Shown here: positions 25,116 to 31,065 of the stretch, in pieces
Layout: every line of letters starts with the position of its first letter
Numbering within the stretch: position 1 is the stretch's first letter
IMG/VR virus record: IMGVR_UViG_3300032006_000033
Coordinates: 1 to 36,469 of that record
Length of the DNA stretch: 36,469 nt
Origin: a virus
Strand: one strand, 5' to 3'
Notes under the pieces: model-generated
Database searches by the model: none
The model's input: only the letters and a program-made list of their open reading frames with translations
Told to the model about the DNA's origin: nothing
Program-made: the position numbers and the translations under genes

Positions 25116-25318
25116 AGATAAAAAACTGGCAACGCATGAACCCAACCCGACCTTTTGTTGAGGGCGTACACACTAAACGCTATGACCCGGAGTTTATAAA
25201 ATGGTTTGACGAACACCAAGACGATTTTGCCGGTTGGTTTGTTGATAGGGTCAAAAGAGGCGATACGAAATGCACCGCCCAGGCAATCGGGGAATGGGAA
25301 AAGGCCGGAGGCGGTTAA
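25112..25318 (+). CDS. Small protein, function unknown (GTG start)
   Basis: A 68-aa protein, MKIKNWQRMNPTRPFVEGVH, starting at a GTG inside a GTGA overlap with the previous stop, with GAGAGGAGA upstream. The middle is rich in aromatic and acidic residues (DPEFIKWFDEHQDDFAGWF). No recognised domain. Confidence 0.6.
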   Translation: MKIKNWQRMNPTRPFVEGVHTKRYDPEFIKWFDEHQDDFAGWFVDRVKRGDTKCTAQAIGEWEKAGGG

Positions 25319-25557
25319 TGAGCAAGGAGGATATGGTCAACCACCCGCCGCATTATAATCAAGGTGGAATGGAAGTGATCGATGTCATTGAAGCGGGGAT
25401 CGGGGACCAGGGATTCATTGGCTACTTGCTCGGGAACATCTTGAAGTATCTTTTGAGATTTAGGCATAAGGGAAAACCAATCGAGGACTTAAAGAAGGCC
25501 CGGTGGTACTTGGACAAACTGATCGCCGTTGTTTCGGAGGAGAAAACAAACAAATGA
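25318..25557 (+). CDS. DUF3310 family protein (T7 gp1.7-related)
   Basis: A 79-aa protein with the DUF3310 signature VNHPPHYNQGG, EVIDVIEAG, YLLGNILKYLLRF and DLKKARWYLDKL. The family includes T7 gp1.7, a nucleotide kinase, though many small members have no tested activity and this one lacks an obvious ATP-binding loop. The ATG at 25318 lies in a TAATG overlap and is preferred to an upstream in-frame start at 25270. It may act in nucleotide metabolism alongside replication. Confidence 0.82.
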   Translation: MSKEDMVNHPPHYNQGGMEVIDVIEAGIGDQGFIGYLLGNILKYLLRFRHKGKPIEDLKKARWYLDKLIAVVSEEKTNK

Positions 25558-25628
25558 GCCGAGAAGAGATGTTTGCGCGTTTAGGAACGGCTCGTGTTGA
25601 GCCGGGGGAAATAACTCCCCCGGTTTAA
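25554..25628 (+). CDS. Possible 24-aa peptide ending the operon
   Basis: MSREEMFARLGTARVEPGEI then TPPV. It begins in an ATGA overlap with the DUF3310 gene, as is usual here, and GGAGGAGAAAAC lies upstream. The last codons are part of the terminator hairpin, so the gene may be a remnant or simply a fortuitous frame. Confidence 0.35.
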   Translation: MSREEMFARLGTARVEPGEITPPV

Positions 25629-25630
25629 TT
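25602..25630 (+). terminator. Hairpin terminator of the rightward early operon
   Basis: CCGGGGG (25602-25608) pairs with CCCCCGG (25617-25623) across an 8-nt loop, followed by TTTAATTT. Confidence 0.65.
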
Positions 25631-25640
25631 TCAGACAAAG

Positions 25641-25680
25641 AAAAACCCACACCAAATGAATGATGTGGGTTTTTTGTTTT
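25641..25680. terminator. Bidirectional terminator between convergent genes
   Basis: AAAAACCCACA (25641-25651) pairs perfectly with TGTGGGTTTTT (25664-25674). The T tract on one strand and the A tract on the other let it stop both the rightward early operon and the leftward metallopeptidase gene, whose last codons it adjoins. Confidence 0.85.
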
Positions 25681-26395
25681 AGCTTTGTTGACTTTCGTGT
25701 TCTTCGATTAGTTCTAAGGCTTTTTCTTTTGCCTCTTTCCAACCATAGCACCAGTAGTCTGAGTGCTCGATGTTTTCTTCGTCAACAAGGGTTTTGTCAT
25801 AGACCTCAATGTATGTATCACCTATGATCCAATCATCGTGGTATATGTGCAACCAATTGTGTTCCTCTGTCAACATCTGACATCTTTGTTTGGCTGAAAT
25901 CCTTTTCTTCTTAGGTTTTTCAACAATTGCGATTTCGGGAACAGTCTCAAAAGGTTTATGTCTCCTGGTGAGTTTATGTTTCCTTCTCCACTCATCGAAA
26001 CAATCGTGGCTAACTCTGAACTGATACATTGTTTCGCATAGTTCGTCGATGCTTGGCTGCTTCGGGTGAAAGATGTTGAGTAGGTTAGAGTAAGCACAAA
26101 CGAATTGTCGTCCGTGTAAGTCCTTTGTTAAAATGTGGGCGTATTCATGTAGGATTACTCCGTAATTCAAAGCCCACTTTTTTCTAAGGTGTATCTCAGA
26201 GCTACCTTTAGCATAAGAACCACCATAACCGCCTTTAAAAAAGATTTTGGTTTTGGTTTTAAAGACCTTATCTAATCTTTCGATTACTGATCTTACTTGT
26301 TCTTGTGTTAGATAGCTAACAAAGGGTTTAAACCATGGCTGAGATCGTTCCCAGTCATATACTCGCTTCCTTTGGAAGTCTCTTATTTTATTCAT
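25679..26395 (-). CDS. SprT-like zinc metallopeptidase
   Basis: A 238-aa protein with a zinc-protease helix VILHEYAHILTKDLHGRQFV: HExxH at 83-87 and a third candidate ligand His94, the arrangement of SprT-like and related minimal metallopeptidases. Upstream is a beta hairpin-like part (GGYGGSYAKGSSEIHL). The C-terminal half is basic (KPKKKRISAKQR) and then rich in Trp and His. It could cut host or phage proteins, possibly DNA-bound ones as SprT-family proteins do. It stands alone on its strand with its own promoter and terminator. GAGGT lies 9 nt before the ATG. Confidence 0.75.
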   Translation of the reverse strand: MNKIRDFQRKRVYDWERSQPWFKPFVSYLTQEQVRSVIERLDKVFKTKTKIFFKGGYGGSYAKGSSEIHLRKKWALNYGVILHEYAHILTKDLHGRQFVCAYSNLLNIFHPKQPSIDELCETMYQFRVSHDCFDEWRRKHKLTRRHKPFETVPEIAIVEKPKKKRISAKQRCQMLTEEHNWLHIYHDDWIIGDTYIEVYDKTLVDEENIEHSDYWCYGWKEAKEKALELIEEHESQQS

Positions 26396-26507
26396 AGTAG
26401 ATTTACCTCTTCAATAAATTAAAATTAAAGTTTTGCCGTTTCAGGTCTTTTGCTCATGGCTACTAGTTGTTAAAGATCGCTACTGTCACTGTTCTTGCTA
26501 CTCTTAT

Positions 26508-26525
26508 ATTATACCACCTGTCCCA
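26508..26525 (-). promoter_or_regulatory. Leftward promoter of the metallopeptidase with TGGGA motif
   Basis: On the minus strand TGGGACAGGTGGTATAAT: a perfect -10 (26508-26513) with TGGGA seven bases upstream, as in the rightward promoters at 34364-34392 and 34823-34852. The -35 hexamer is poor. The leader would be about 105 nt. Confidence 0.5.
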
Positions 26526-26661
26526 CAGCCCTTTGTTTACGGGGGTTTCGGGAGGGGTCTGTTTTTGAAATGATGGTAAAAAGAGGGGAAAGGACCGGGG
26601 ACCAGGGCCAAAAAGGGCTTCTTTTTTAGAATGAGTCTAAAAAGTCTTGTTGTTTTATGTG

Positions 26662-26694
26662 GGGTGTTTTGTTGTTGCGATACAACAAACACCC
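26662..26694. other. Strong hairpin in the long gene-free stretch
   Basis: GGGTGTTT-T-GTTGT (26662-26675) pairs with ACAACAAACACCC (26682-26694): 13 pairs with one bulged T and a 6-nt loop. No T tract follows on either strand. Candidate DNA site or RNA structure. The rest of 26396-26992 is AT-rich with short repeats and no credible gene. Confidence 0.55.
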
Positions 26695-26841
26695 AAAAAC
26701 CTCATTTCTACAAAAGTAGGACTGAGATAGGAATTAGGCCCCGGAGAAACCCTATATACAGTGTTTTTAACTAAACCTCATTTCTAAGTTCTATTTTCAC
26801 CATTTTTTGTTTTCAACTATCAAAACCAAAACCCTAATGTT

Positions 26842-26934
26842 CGACTGAGGAACTGAGGTTGCCCTCAAAGCCAGTGTCTATAAGGGTTTGAGTCTCAGTT
26901 TGACCGACTGAGGTTGAACTGAGAAACTGAGGTT
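26842..26934. repeat. ACTGAG(GTT) iterons upstream of terS
   Basis: ACTGAGG starts at 26844, AACTGAGGTT at 26851, the inverted CTCAGTT at 26894, ACTGAGGTT at 26907, AACTGAG at 26917 and AACTGAGGTT at 26925. Two diverged inverted copies (AACCTCATTTCT) lie near 26699 and 26774. Such iterons just before terS could be bound by the small terminase (pac or cos) or serve as an origin. Confidence 0.6.
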
Positions 26935-26964
26935 ACTTTTAATTACCTTTTTAGTGTAAAATAC

Positions 26965-26973
26965 TGTTATAAT
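26965..26973 (+). promoter_or_regulatory. Extended -10 promoter of terS
   Basis: TGTTATAAT is an extended -10 (TGn followed by a perfect TATAAT) with no good -35 box. Transcription would start close to the AAAGGAGG ribosome binding site at 26981, giving a very short leader. Confidence 0.6.
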
Positions 26974-26992
26974 CTATAAAAAAGGAGGCAAA

Positions 26993-27517
26993 ATGGGTGT
27001 TAAAGGACAAAAAGGACCTACTGGGTCCAACAATCCATCGGGGAAGAATGTTCGCCACTTGACCGATAAGCAAAAACGCTTTGCTAGGGAACTGGTCTAT
27101 AATGACGGCAGTAAAACCAAGACACAATGCGCCATTGACGCAGGTTATTCTAAAACCAGGGCCGGTGTTTCTGCGGCAGAACTAACCAACCCTAGAAAAT
27201 ACCCTTTAGTTGTTAGGTACATACAAGAACTCGAGGCCGAACTACAGCAAAAATTTGATGTCACTTTTTCTCGACACATAAGGAAACTGGCAGAAATTAG
27301 AGACCAGGCTATTGATAAAGGCAATCTCACCGCCGCCGTTTCTGCTGAGGTGCAACGAGGCCGTGCCGCCGGACTCTATGTAGAGAGAAAAGAAATAAGA
27401 ACAGGAACGCTTGAGTCCTTGTCTGAAAAAGAAATTAAACAGAAGATTGACGCACTGCTCGCTGACTATCAGCCTTTGCTTGAGGCCGAGGACGCTGTGT
27501 TTGAGGAAATAGAATGA
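26993..27517 (+). CDS. terS: Terminase small subunit
   Basis: A 174-aa protein of the Terminase_2 type. After a Gly/Lys-rich start comes LTDKQKRFARELVYNDGSKTK followed by QCAIDAGYSKTRAGVSAAEL, the helix-turn-helix domain typical of phage TerS, then NPRKYPLVVRYIQELEAEL and a helical oligomerisation part. It recognises the packaging site and works with the large subunit, which is not in this window. AAAGGAGG lies 4 nt before the ATG. Placing of terS apart from the virion block, after possible binding iterons, is notable. Confidence 0.88.
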   Translation: MGVKGQKGPTGSNNPSGKNVRHLTDKQKRFARELVYNDGSKTKTQCAIDAGYSKTRAGVSAAELTNPRKYPLVVRYIQELEAELQQKFDVTFSRHIRKLAEIRDQAIDKGNLTAAVSAEVQRGRAAGLYVERKEIRTGTLESLSEKEIKQKIDALLADYQPLLEAEDAVFEEIE

Positions 27518-27675
27518 TTCTTTATACAGAAGAACAATTACAGGACTGTTATAAAATATATTGTAGTCACCAAAGCCAACAGGACTTACCTTTTATGAAA
27601 CTTGCTGATTTTAGAAGAATGTTTGAGACTATTATGGAAAATCTGTACGAGTACAAGCAACTGAAAGAAAACTAA
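27514..27675 (+). CDS. Small protein coupled to terS (53 aa)
   Basis: Reads MILYTEEQLQDCYKIYCSHQ, SQQDLPFMKLADFRRMFETI, then MENLYEYKQLKEN. It starts in an ATGA overlap with the terS stop, so translation is probably coupled. It looks helical and lacks a known motif. Its last bases overlap the stop of the convergent gene by 4 bp. Confidence 0.65.
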   Translation: MILYTEEQLQDCYKIYCSHQSQQDLPFMKLADFRRMFETIMENLYEYKQLKEN

Positions 27676-27875
27676 AGCCCTGGTACTCGCCATTCCCACT
27701 CCTCTTCCTCTGTTTTTCTCCAACCTCTGTTAATAAGCTCGTTGGAAACCCTTAAGACTTCGTTCATATCTTCGGGGGGATTCTTTTTTAGCTGCTCGTA
27801 AGCTCTGAGAAGTTCGACATCGGTTAGTTCTATTAATTCAACATGAGGATAGAAGATCTCGTTTAGATAGTTCAT
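27672..27875 (-). CDS. Last gene of tiny-gene cluster, unknown (67 aa)
   Basis: MNYLNEIFYPHVELIELTDV and a helical rest (LLRAYEQLKKN, EVLRVSNELINRGW) with a Glu/Trp-rich end. It begins in a TAATG overlap and is the final member of the leftward cluster. No recognised domain. Confidence 0.6.
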   Translation of the reverse strand: MNYLNEIFYPHVELIELTDVELLRAYEQLKKNPPEDMNEVLRVSNELINRGWRKTEEEEWEWRVPGL

Positions 27876-28183
27876 TAGTCTTTGATGCCCATAACCTCTC
27901 TTGCGTACTTCTTAAACTCCGGAGTCATGCCCGTAGCCTCTTCAATAGGGGTTTTTTCATCGTATTCCTCCCAAGTGAACGATAGGCCCAAAGAATCTTG
28001 TATCTTGTTCACTATTCTTGGGTGACTGTCTGCGGGACAATCAATACATAGACGATAGCTTTTCTTTGCGCCTTTGATACCTATTTTTAAAAAAGGTAGG
28101 AGGTCGTGTAGTTGGTTTTGGTTTATGGCGGTCATTAAGTCTTTTGCTTGGTCTAACTCCAAGTGGGTTCTGTGTCTAATCAC
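27875..28183 (-). CDS. Tiny-cluster protein, unknown (102 aa, GTG start)
   Basis: I place the start at a GTG at 28183 (MIRHRTHLELDQAKDLMTAI) because GAGGAAAG lies 6 nt upstream and it gives the 8-bp overlap (GTGATTAG) seen elsewhere in this cluster; a TTG at 28198 is the alternative. The middle has GIKGAKKSYRLCIDCPADSH. No known domain is recognised. Confidence 0.6.
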   Translation of the reverse strand: MIRHRTHLELDQAKDLMTAINQNQLHDLLPFLKIGIKGAKKSYRLCIDCPADSHPRIVNKIQDSLGLSFTWEEYDEKTPIEEATGMTPEFKKYAREVMGIKD

Positions 28184-28403
28184 TTTTGCTTTCCTCAAAT
28201 TTATCGACTACAAACTGGTGGTTTTTTCTGAAGTAGGAAAAAATGTTTTTGTATTCTTTTTGCCCGTGTTCCCTTCTCTCTTTACAGTTTGCGTCATACA
28301 TATCCCTTACAAACATTTTGAAACTAGGGTCATTATATTGTGTGGGCCTTTTAGGGAATAGTTCTCGTTGTTCCCATTCTTGCTTTCGCCATATTTTAGT
28401 CAT
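28176..28403 (-). CDS. Tiny-cluster protein with QRELF motif (75 aa)
   Basis: MTKIWRKQEWEQRELFPKRP then a helical, charged rest. The ATG at 28403 gives an 8-bp overlap (ATGACTAA) with the preceding gene; a longer form from 28484 would overlap it deeply. QRELF at 12-16 resembles, but does not match fully, the sliding-clamp-binding motif. Confidence 0.6.
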   Translation of the reverse strand: MTKIWRKQEWEQRELFPKRPTQYNDPSFKMFVRDMYDANCKERREHGQKEYKNIFSYFRKNHQFVVDKFEESKSD

Positions 28404-28599
28404 TGTTCTCTCCGTTAATAAAAATCTCATTAAATGATTGCTCAAACTTCTCCGTTTGTCCAGTAAATCGTTGTTTTGAATCACTTTCTTTTGCGTATAA
28501 GCCGTCTATGTCTCCCGCATACCCGTCACACAAATAAAGACTGTTTTCCTCTTCGTTCGGACAGTTTCCTCCACAATACCTACAAACTATGTTCTTCAT
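28396..28599 (-). CDS. Tiny-cluster protein with cysteine cluster (67 aa)
   Basis: MKNIVCRYCGGNCPNEEENS then LYLCDGYAGDIDG. Cys6, Cys9, Cys13 and Cys24 could bind zinc. It starts in an ATGA overlap and ends in an 8-bp overlap. Function unknown. Confidence 0.6.
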   Translation of the reverse strand: MKNIVCRYCGGNCPNEEENSLYLCDGYAGDIDGLYAKESDSKQRFTGQTEKFEQSFNEIFINGENND

Positions 28600-28799
28600 C
28601 GTTCATCGTACTCCTTATCTGTTCGTTCATCTGCCAAGAAACCTTCAGATAAAGTTCCAACAATGTCGCTTTTGTCCCACGGAATTTCGCACCATTCTCC
28701 ATTTCTGCAAACATGTATAGTAGTGTTTTCAATCTCATCTTCTTCAACACATATCCCCGTTATATCTAACAGATAGGTTTTTCCTTCAGCACTATTCAT
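28596..28799 (-). CDS. Tiny-cluster protein, unknown (67 aa)
   Basis: MNSAEGKTYLLDITGICVEE, with a strand-rich part (TTIHVCRNGEWCEIPWD). The ATG at 28799 makes an 8-bp overlap (ATGAATAG) with the preceding gene and is preferred to the GTG at 28802. Acidic; no known domain. Confidence 0.6.
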   Translation of the reverse strand: MNSAEGKTYLLDITGICVEEDEIENTTIHVCRNGEWCEIPWDKSDIVGTLSEGFLADERTDKEYDER

Positions 28800-28974
28800 C
28801 ACCCACCTCCGCTTTTAACCATATGATTAAATGACTAATGTAGGCAATTTCCCCAATCAACTGATCTCGTTCCTCTTGATTGGCCAGTCCATTCCCTATA
28901 AGTCTCTTTAGTGATTTGTTCTCGTCCTCTCTTAGTTTTTCAAGGAGTTTGTGTTCGTTTATACTTCTACTCAT
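28792..28974 (-). CDS. Tiny-cluster protein, unknown (60 aa)
   Basis: MSRSINEHKLLEKLREDENK then helices (LIGEIAYISHLIIWLKAEV) ending GDE. Both ends use the 8-bp overlap. The last helix is hydrophobic enough to pack in a helical bundle. No known domain. Confidence 0.6.
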   Translation of the reverse strand: MSRSINEHKLLEKLREDENKSLKRLIGNGLANQEERDQLIGEIAYISHLIIWLKAEVGDE

Positions 28975-29149
28975 CAGACACCTCCTCTAAATCTTCAATA
29001 TCTAATCCTTCTGCTAAGTATGTGCAATCTGTTTCTGCTCTGTATGTAATTACTTTCCCATTTTCATCTTTGAGTTCGTTTCCGTCATCATCTAGCCTAT
29101 AGAAAGTTAAGTCCCATACCGCTATATTATCGTAATTATTTTTACTCAT
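28967..29149 (-). CDS. Tiny-cluster protein, unknown (60 aa)
   Basis: MSKNNYDNIAVWDLTFYRLD, then DDGNELKDENGKVITYRAET and an acidic end DIEDLEEVSDE. The ATG at 29149 is preferred to an upstream start at 29158 as it gives the 8-bp overlap. The end closely resembles residues inside the protein at 29798-30049. Strand-rich, no known domain. Confidence 0.6.
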   Translation of the reverse strand: MSKNNYDNIAVWDLTFYRLDDDGNELKDENGKVITYRAETDCTYLAEGLDIEDLEEVSDE

Positions 29150-29369
29150 CAGACACACCCTCTAATTCCTTTCTCAGTAATCTGATTTCTTCTCTATAAT
29201 CTCTCTGGCCTATCTCACAAATTTCCTTGAATGTTTTTGCATTAGCTAAACACTCAAGGTCGGCCAAACAATCTTCCACGCAACCATGTTGAAACGAATC
29301 AAAAACATGTTGTTCGATTAATACATACCACCTATCTTCAACTGCTTTTCTCATTGTTGGTTCACTCAT
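29142..29369 (-). CDS. Tiny-cluster protein, unknown (75 aa)
   Basis: MSEPTMRKAVEDRWYVLIEQ, then HVFDSFQHGCVEDCLADLEC and LRKELEGVSDE. A helical protein with three cysteines. It begins in a TGATG overlap and ends in an 8-bp overlap. The HVFDSFQHG stretch might be informative in a search; I do not recognise it. Confidence 0.6.
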   Translation of the reverse strand: MSEPTMRKAVEDRWYVLIEQHVFDSFQHGCVEDCLADLECLANAKTFKEICEIGQRDYREEIRLLRKELEGVSDE

Positions 29370-29584
29370 CAGACAGCCTCCTCTTCGTCAAACATATCTC
29401 CATATAAGTTCATGTATATCTCTCTAACCTCGTTATCGTCTATATCTTTAAAGTTTCTAAAAGAATTGACGTACATAAAATCAAAAAGCTCTTGATGTCT
29501 GTCTTTAAAAACCAGTTCTTTTATATAGTCCACTTCGTTATTGACTAATTGCTCTCGCATTTCTTGTATTGTTGGTTTACTCAT
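29369..29584 (-). CDS. Tiny-cluster protein, unknown (71 aa)
   Basis: MSKPTIQEMREQLVNNEVDY then a helical rest (RHQELFDFMYVNSFRNFKD) and an acidic end DEEEAV. Start at 29584 gives the 8-bp overlap; a longer form from 29608 is less likely. The DIDDNEVREIYMNLYG part suggests a small helical bundle. Confidence 0.6.
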   Translation of the reverse strand: MSKPTIQEMREQLVNNEVDYIKELVFKDRHQELFDFMYVNSFRNFKDIDDNEVREIYMNLYGDMFDEEEAV

Positions 29585-29798
29585 CACCCTCTCCCATTTG
29601 TTGCTCAAAAATCTTTTTCGCTCGTTGTATCAGCAGATCGCTGACATTTTTTTCTGCGTTAGCGTTTGGGTTCTCCCAGTTTGTAGGTTTTCCCGTTTGC
29701 TCGTCTATTTCAAAAAGAACATGGCCTCTACCCCAACCAAGCCAAACCTTGCCTTTTCCTGTTTCACTATCAAAAGTGACTCTTGCGCCATTACTCAT
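29577..29798 (-). CDS. Tiny-cluster protein, unknown (73 aa)
   Basis: MSNGARVTFDSETGKGKVWL then GWGRGHVLFEIDEQTGKPTN, strand-rich, and a helical end (LLIQRAKKIFEQQMGEGDE). The ATG at 29798 lies in a TGATG overlap and is preferred to 29804. No known domain. Confidence 0.6.
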   Translation of the reverse strand: MSNGARVTFDSETGKGKVWLGWGRGHVLFEIDEQTGKPTNWENPNANAEKNVSDLLIQRAKKIFEQQMGEGDE

Positions 29799-30049
29799 CA
29801 GCAACCCTCCTCTACATGCTCTTTTAATTCCTCTAGTTGAGCAAAATCTCCGTCAGTCAGTTTGTCTCCGTCAGACACCTCCTCTTCAAGATCAGATATT
29901 CTAACCTCCAACCTATCATCTAAAGTTTCTGCATCATCATCTATAATTACAACTGTTTTACCCCAATCTTCAACAACTGTTCCTGTAATTTCGTAGCCAA
30001 TCCCTTCTTGGTCTATAACTTTAACTCTATCTCCAATGCTAATTTTCAT
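29798..30049 (-). CDS. Tiny-cluster protein, SH3-like barrel possible (83 aa)
   Basis: MKISIGDRVKVIDQEGIGYE, then ITGTVVEDWGKTVVIIDDDA: this pattern (GDRVKV, G-T-V, VVIIDDD) resembles small beta-barrel (KOW/SH3-like) folds. Residues DLEEEVSDGDK match the C-terminal end of other genes in this cluster. The ATG at 30049 lies in a TGATG overlap. Function unknown. Confidence 0.6.
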   Translation of the reverse strand: MKISIGDRVKVIDQEGIGYEITGTVVEDWGKTVVIIDDDAETLDDRLEVRISDLEEEVSDGDKLTDGDFAQLEELKEHVEEGC

Positions 30050-30411
30050 CAAAGCACCCCCAATTCTATGTTCCGTTCCATAGTCTGTTTTTCTTCTTTG
30101 GTTAGACATTCTTCATGCACTCTGAAAGCACCGTCTGAAAACTCTCCGTTCCCGCCTTTTTCCCACTCAAAAACACAACTCGGTGTTAAATCTTCATCAA
30201 GAGCGATAAGGTCATCACATCTGTCACAATCCAACATCGTGCAATCTGGACAAGCGTACCCGTCTCGATATTCGCCCTCAGCAAATATTATTTTACCTTC
30301 GCTGTCCGTGGCCTCGCCATCTGCGTCTGCTGGTATTCTGTTCACGAATCGTCCACTTCCAAAAGAAGTATCCTCTCCACAATGAACACATCTGTTTCCT
30401 ATGTCAGTCAT
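30049..30411 (-). CDS. First gene of tiny cluster, zinc-ribbon-like (120 aa)
   Basis: MTDIGNRCVHCGEDTSFGSG then CPDC, CDRC and two further cysteines. The CxxC pairs at 8-11, 54-57 and 62-65 suggest bound zinc. FVNRIPADADGE and GYACPDC recall small phage zinc-finger proteins of unknown role. It is the promoter-proximal gene of the leftward cluster, with AGGGGGG upstream of the ATG. Confidence 0.65.
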   Translation of the reverse strand: MTDIGNRCVHCGEDTSFGSGRFVNRIPADADGEATDSEGKIIFAEGEYRDGYACPDCTMLDCDRCDDLIALDEDLTPSCVFEWEKGGNGEFSDGAFRVHEECLTKEEKQTMERNIELGVL

Positions 30412-30461
30412 TGTTATTCCCCCCTAATAAGTTAATATAAAATAGTTCTATTACTAATACT

Positions 30462-30498
30462 ACACTAATGTATATACAATGCAAGTATTTATCCCATA
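30462..30498 (-). promoter_or_regulatory. Divergent control region of cluster and VRR-NUC gene
   Basis: On the minus strand TTGCAT (30478-30483), 16 nt and TAGTAT (30456-30461) form a fair leftward promoter. TATCCCATA (30490-30498), the inverse of the TATGGGA motif, lies between it and the rightward gene, and GTATATAC (30470-30477) is a palindrome. A rightward promoter is unclear (TTACTA, 16 nt, TATACA is possible). Confidence 0.4.
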
Positions 30499-30511
30499 AG
30501 GAAAAACTACT

Positions 30512-30928
30512 TTGGCGAAACTGGAAACAAATTTTTGGAAACAGATCAAGAACAACCTAACGGATTTTCAATGGGTTAGGCTAGAGTCTTGGGCTACAAA
30601 AGGTGTACCAGATGTTATGGGCTTTACTAAGGACGGAAAGATCTTTACGGTTGAGTTAAAAGTAACCAAAAGTAGATCGGTTTATTTTTCCCCTCATCAG
30701 ATCGCCTTTCATGTTGAGCATGAAAACTCACCCTGTTTTATCTTGGTCAAGGCCCTCTCTCCTTCATCACCTAAAAAATATGGGATATACCTCTTTCATG
30801 CTAAACAAGTGCGTCAGATCGTGGAACAAGGGCTTGATGCCTCTGCACGATATAGCACCTTGTCCCCTGTCAACTGGTCCGTTGTCCGTGATTCCCTGTT
30901 GACTGAGCTTGATGCCCTTGCACGATAA
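30512..30928 (+). CDS. VRR-NUC/PD-(D/E)XK-type nuclease (TTG start)
   Basis: A 138-aa protein starting at a TTG (MAKLETNFWKQIKNNL) with AAGGA 9 nt upstream. GVPDVMGFTKDG and IFTVELKVTKS carry the catalytic PD-x(n)-ExK set (Asp34, Glu48, Lys50) of the VRR-NUC/Holliday-junction-resolvase-like fold. It may cut branched DNA, the task of T7 endonuclease I. The last 33 codons (LDASARYSTLSPV onwards) are flanked by two copies of the local DNA repeat and resemble degenerate terminator sequence, so the original stop may have been earlier. Confidence 0.8.
   Translation: MAKLETNFWKQIKNNLTDFQWVRLESWATKGVPDVMGFTKDGKIFTVELKVTKSRSVYFSPHQIAFHVEHENSPCFILVKALSPSSPKKYGIYLFHAKQVRQIVEQGLDASARYSTLSPVNWSVVRDSLLTELDALAR
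30833..30927 (+). repeat. Two repeat copies inside the nuclease gene end
   Basis: CTTGATGCCTCTGCACGATA (30833-30852) and CTTGATGCCCTTGCACGATA (30908-30927) differ at two positions. They match the intergenic repeat CTTGTCGCCTTTGCATGATA at most positions. Between them lies GTCCCCTGTC with TCCGTGATTCCCTG, similar to the terminator at 31267. Confidence 0.75.
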
Positions 30929-30948
30929 ATTTTTCGACTCGTTACCAC

Positions 30949-30977
30949 TTGTGATCTGTCCCATATTATTGTATAGT
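30949..30977 (+). promoter_or_regulatory. Promoter P1 with TCCCATA spacer motif
   Basis: TTGTGA (30949-30954), 17 nt containing TCCCATA (30959-30965), then TATAGT (30972-30977). The same motif in the other orientation (TATGGGA, 30985-30991) follows, giving an inverted pair. Confidence 0.5.
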
Positions 30978-31008
30978 ATGTCAGTATGGGAGAAGTCTTA
31001 TTAAATAT

Positions 31009-31037
31009 TTGACACAATGGGAGAAATATGTTATTCT
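31009..31037 (+). promoter_or_regulatory. Promoter P2 with AATGGGA spacer motif
   Basis: Perfect TTGACA (31009-31014), 17 nt containing AATGGGA (31016-31022), then TATTCT (31032-31037). The leader GGGGTTCAATTAACAAGGAG leads to the ATG at 31066. Confidence 0.75.
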
Positions 31038-31065
31038 AGGGGTTCAATTAACAAGGAGAAAAATT

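Noticed and set aside
27672-30411. Toxin-antitoxin pairs among the tiny genes
   Set aside because: Twelve coupled genes with no known toxin fold or palindromic autoregulatory promoter pattern; a general phage early-gene cluster is simpler.
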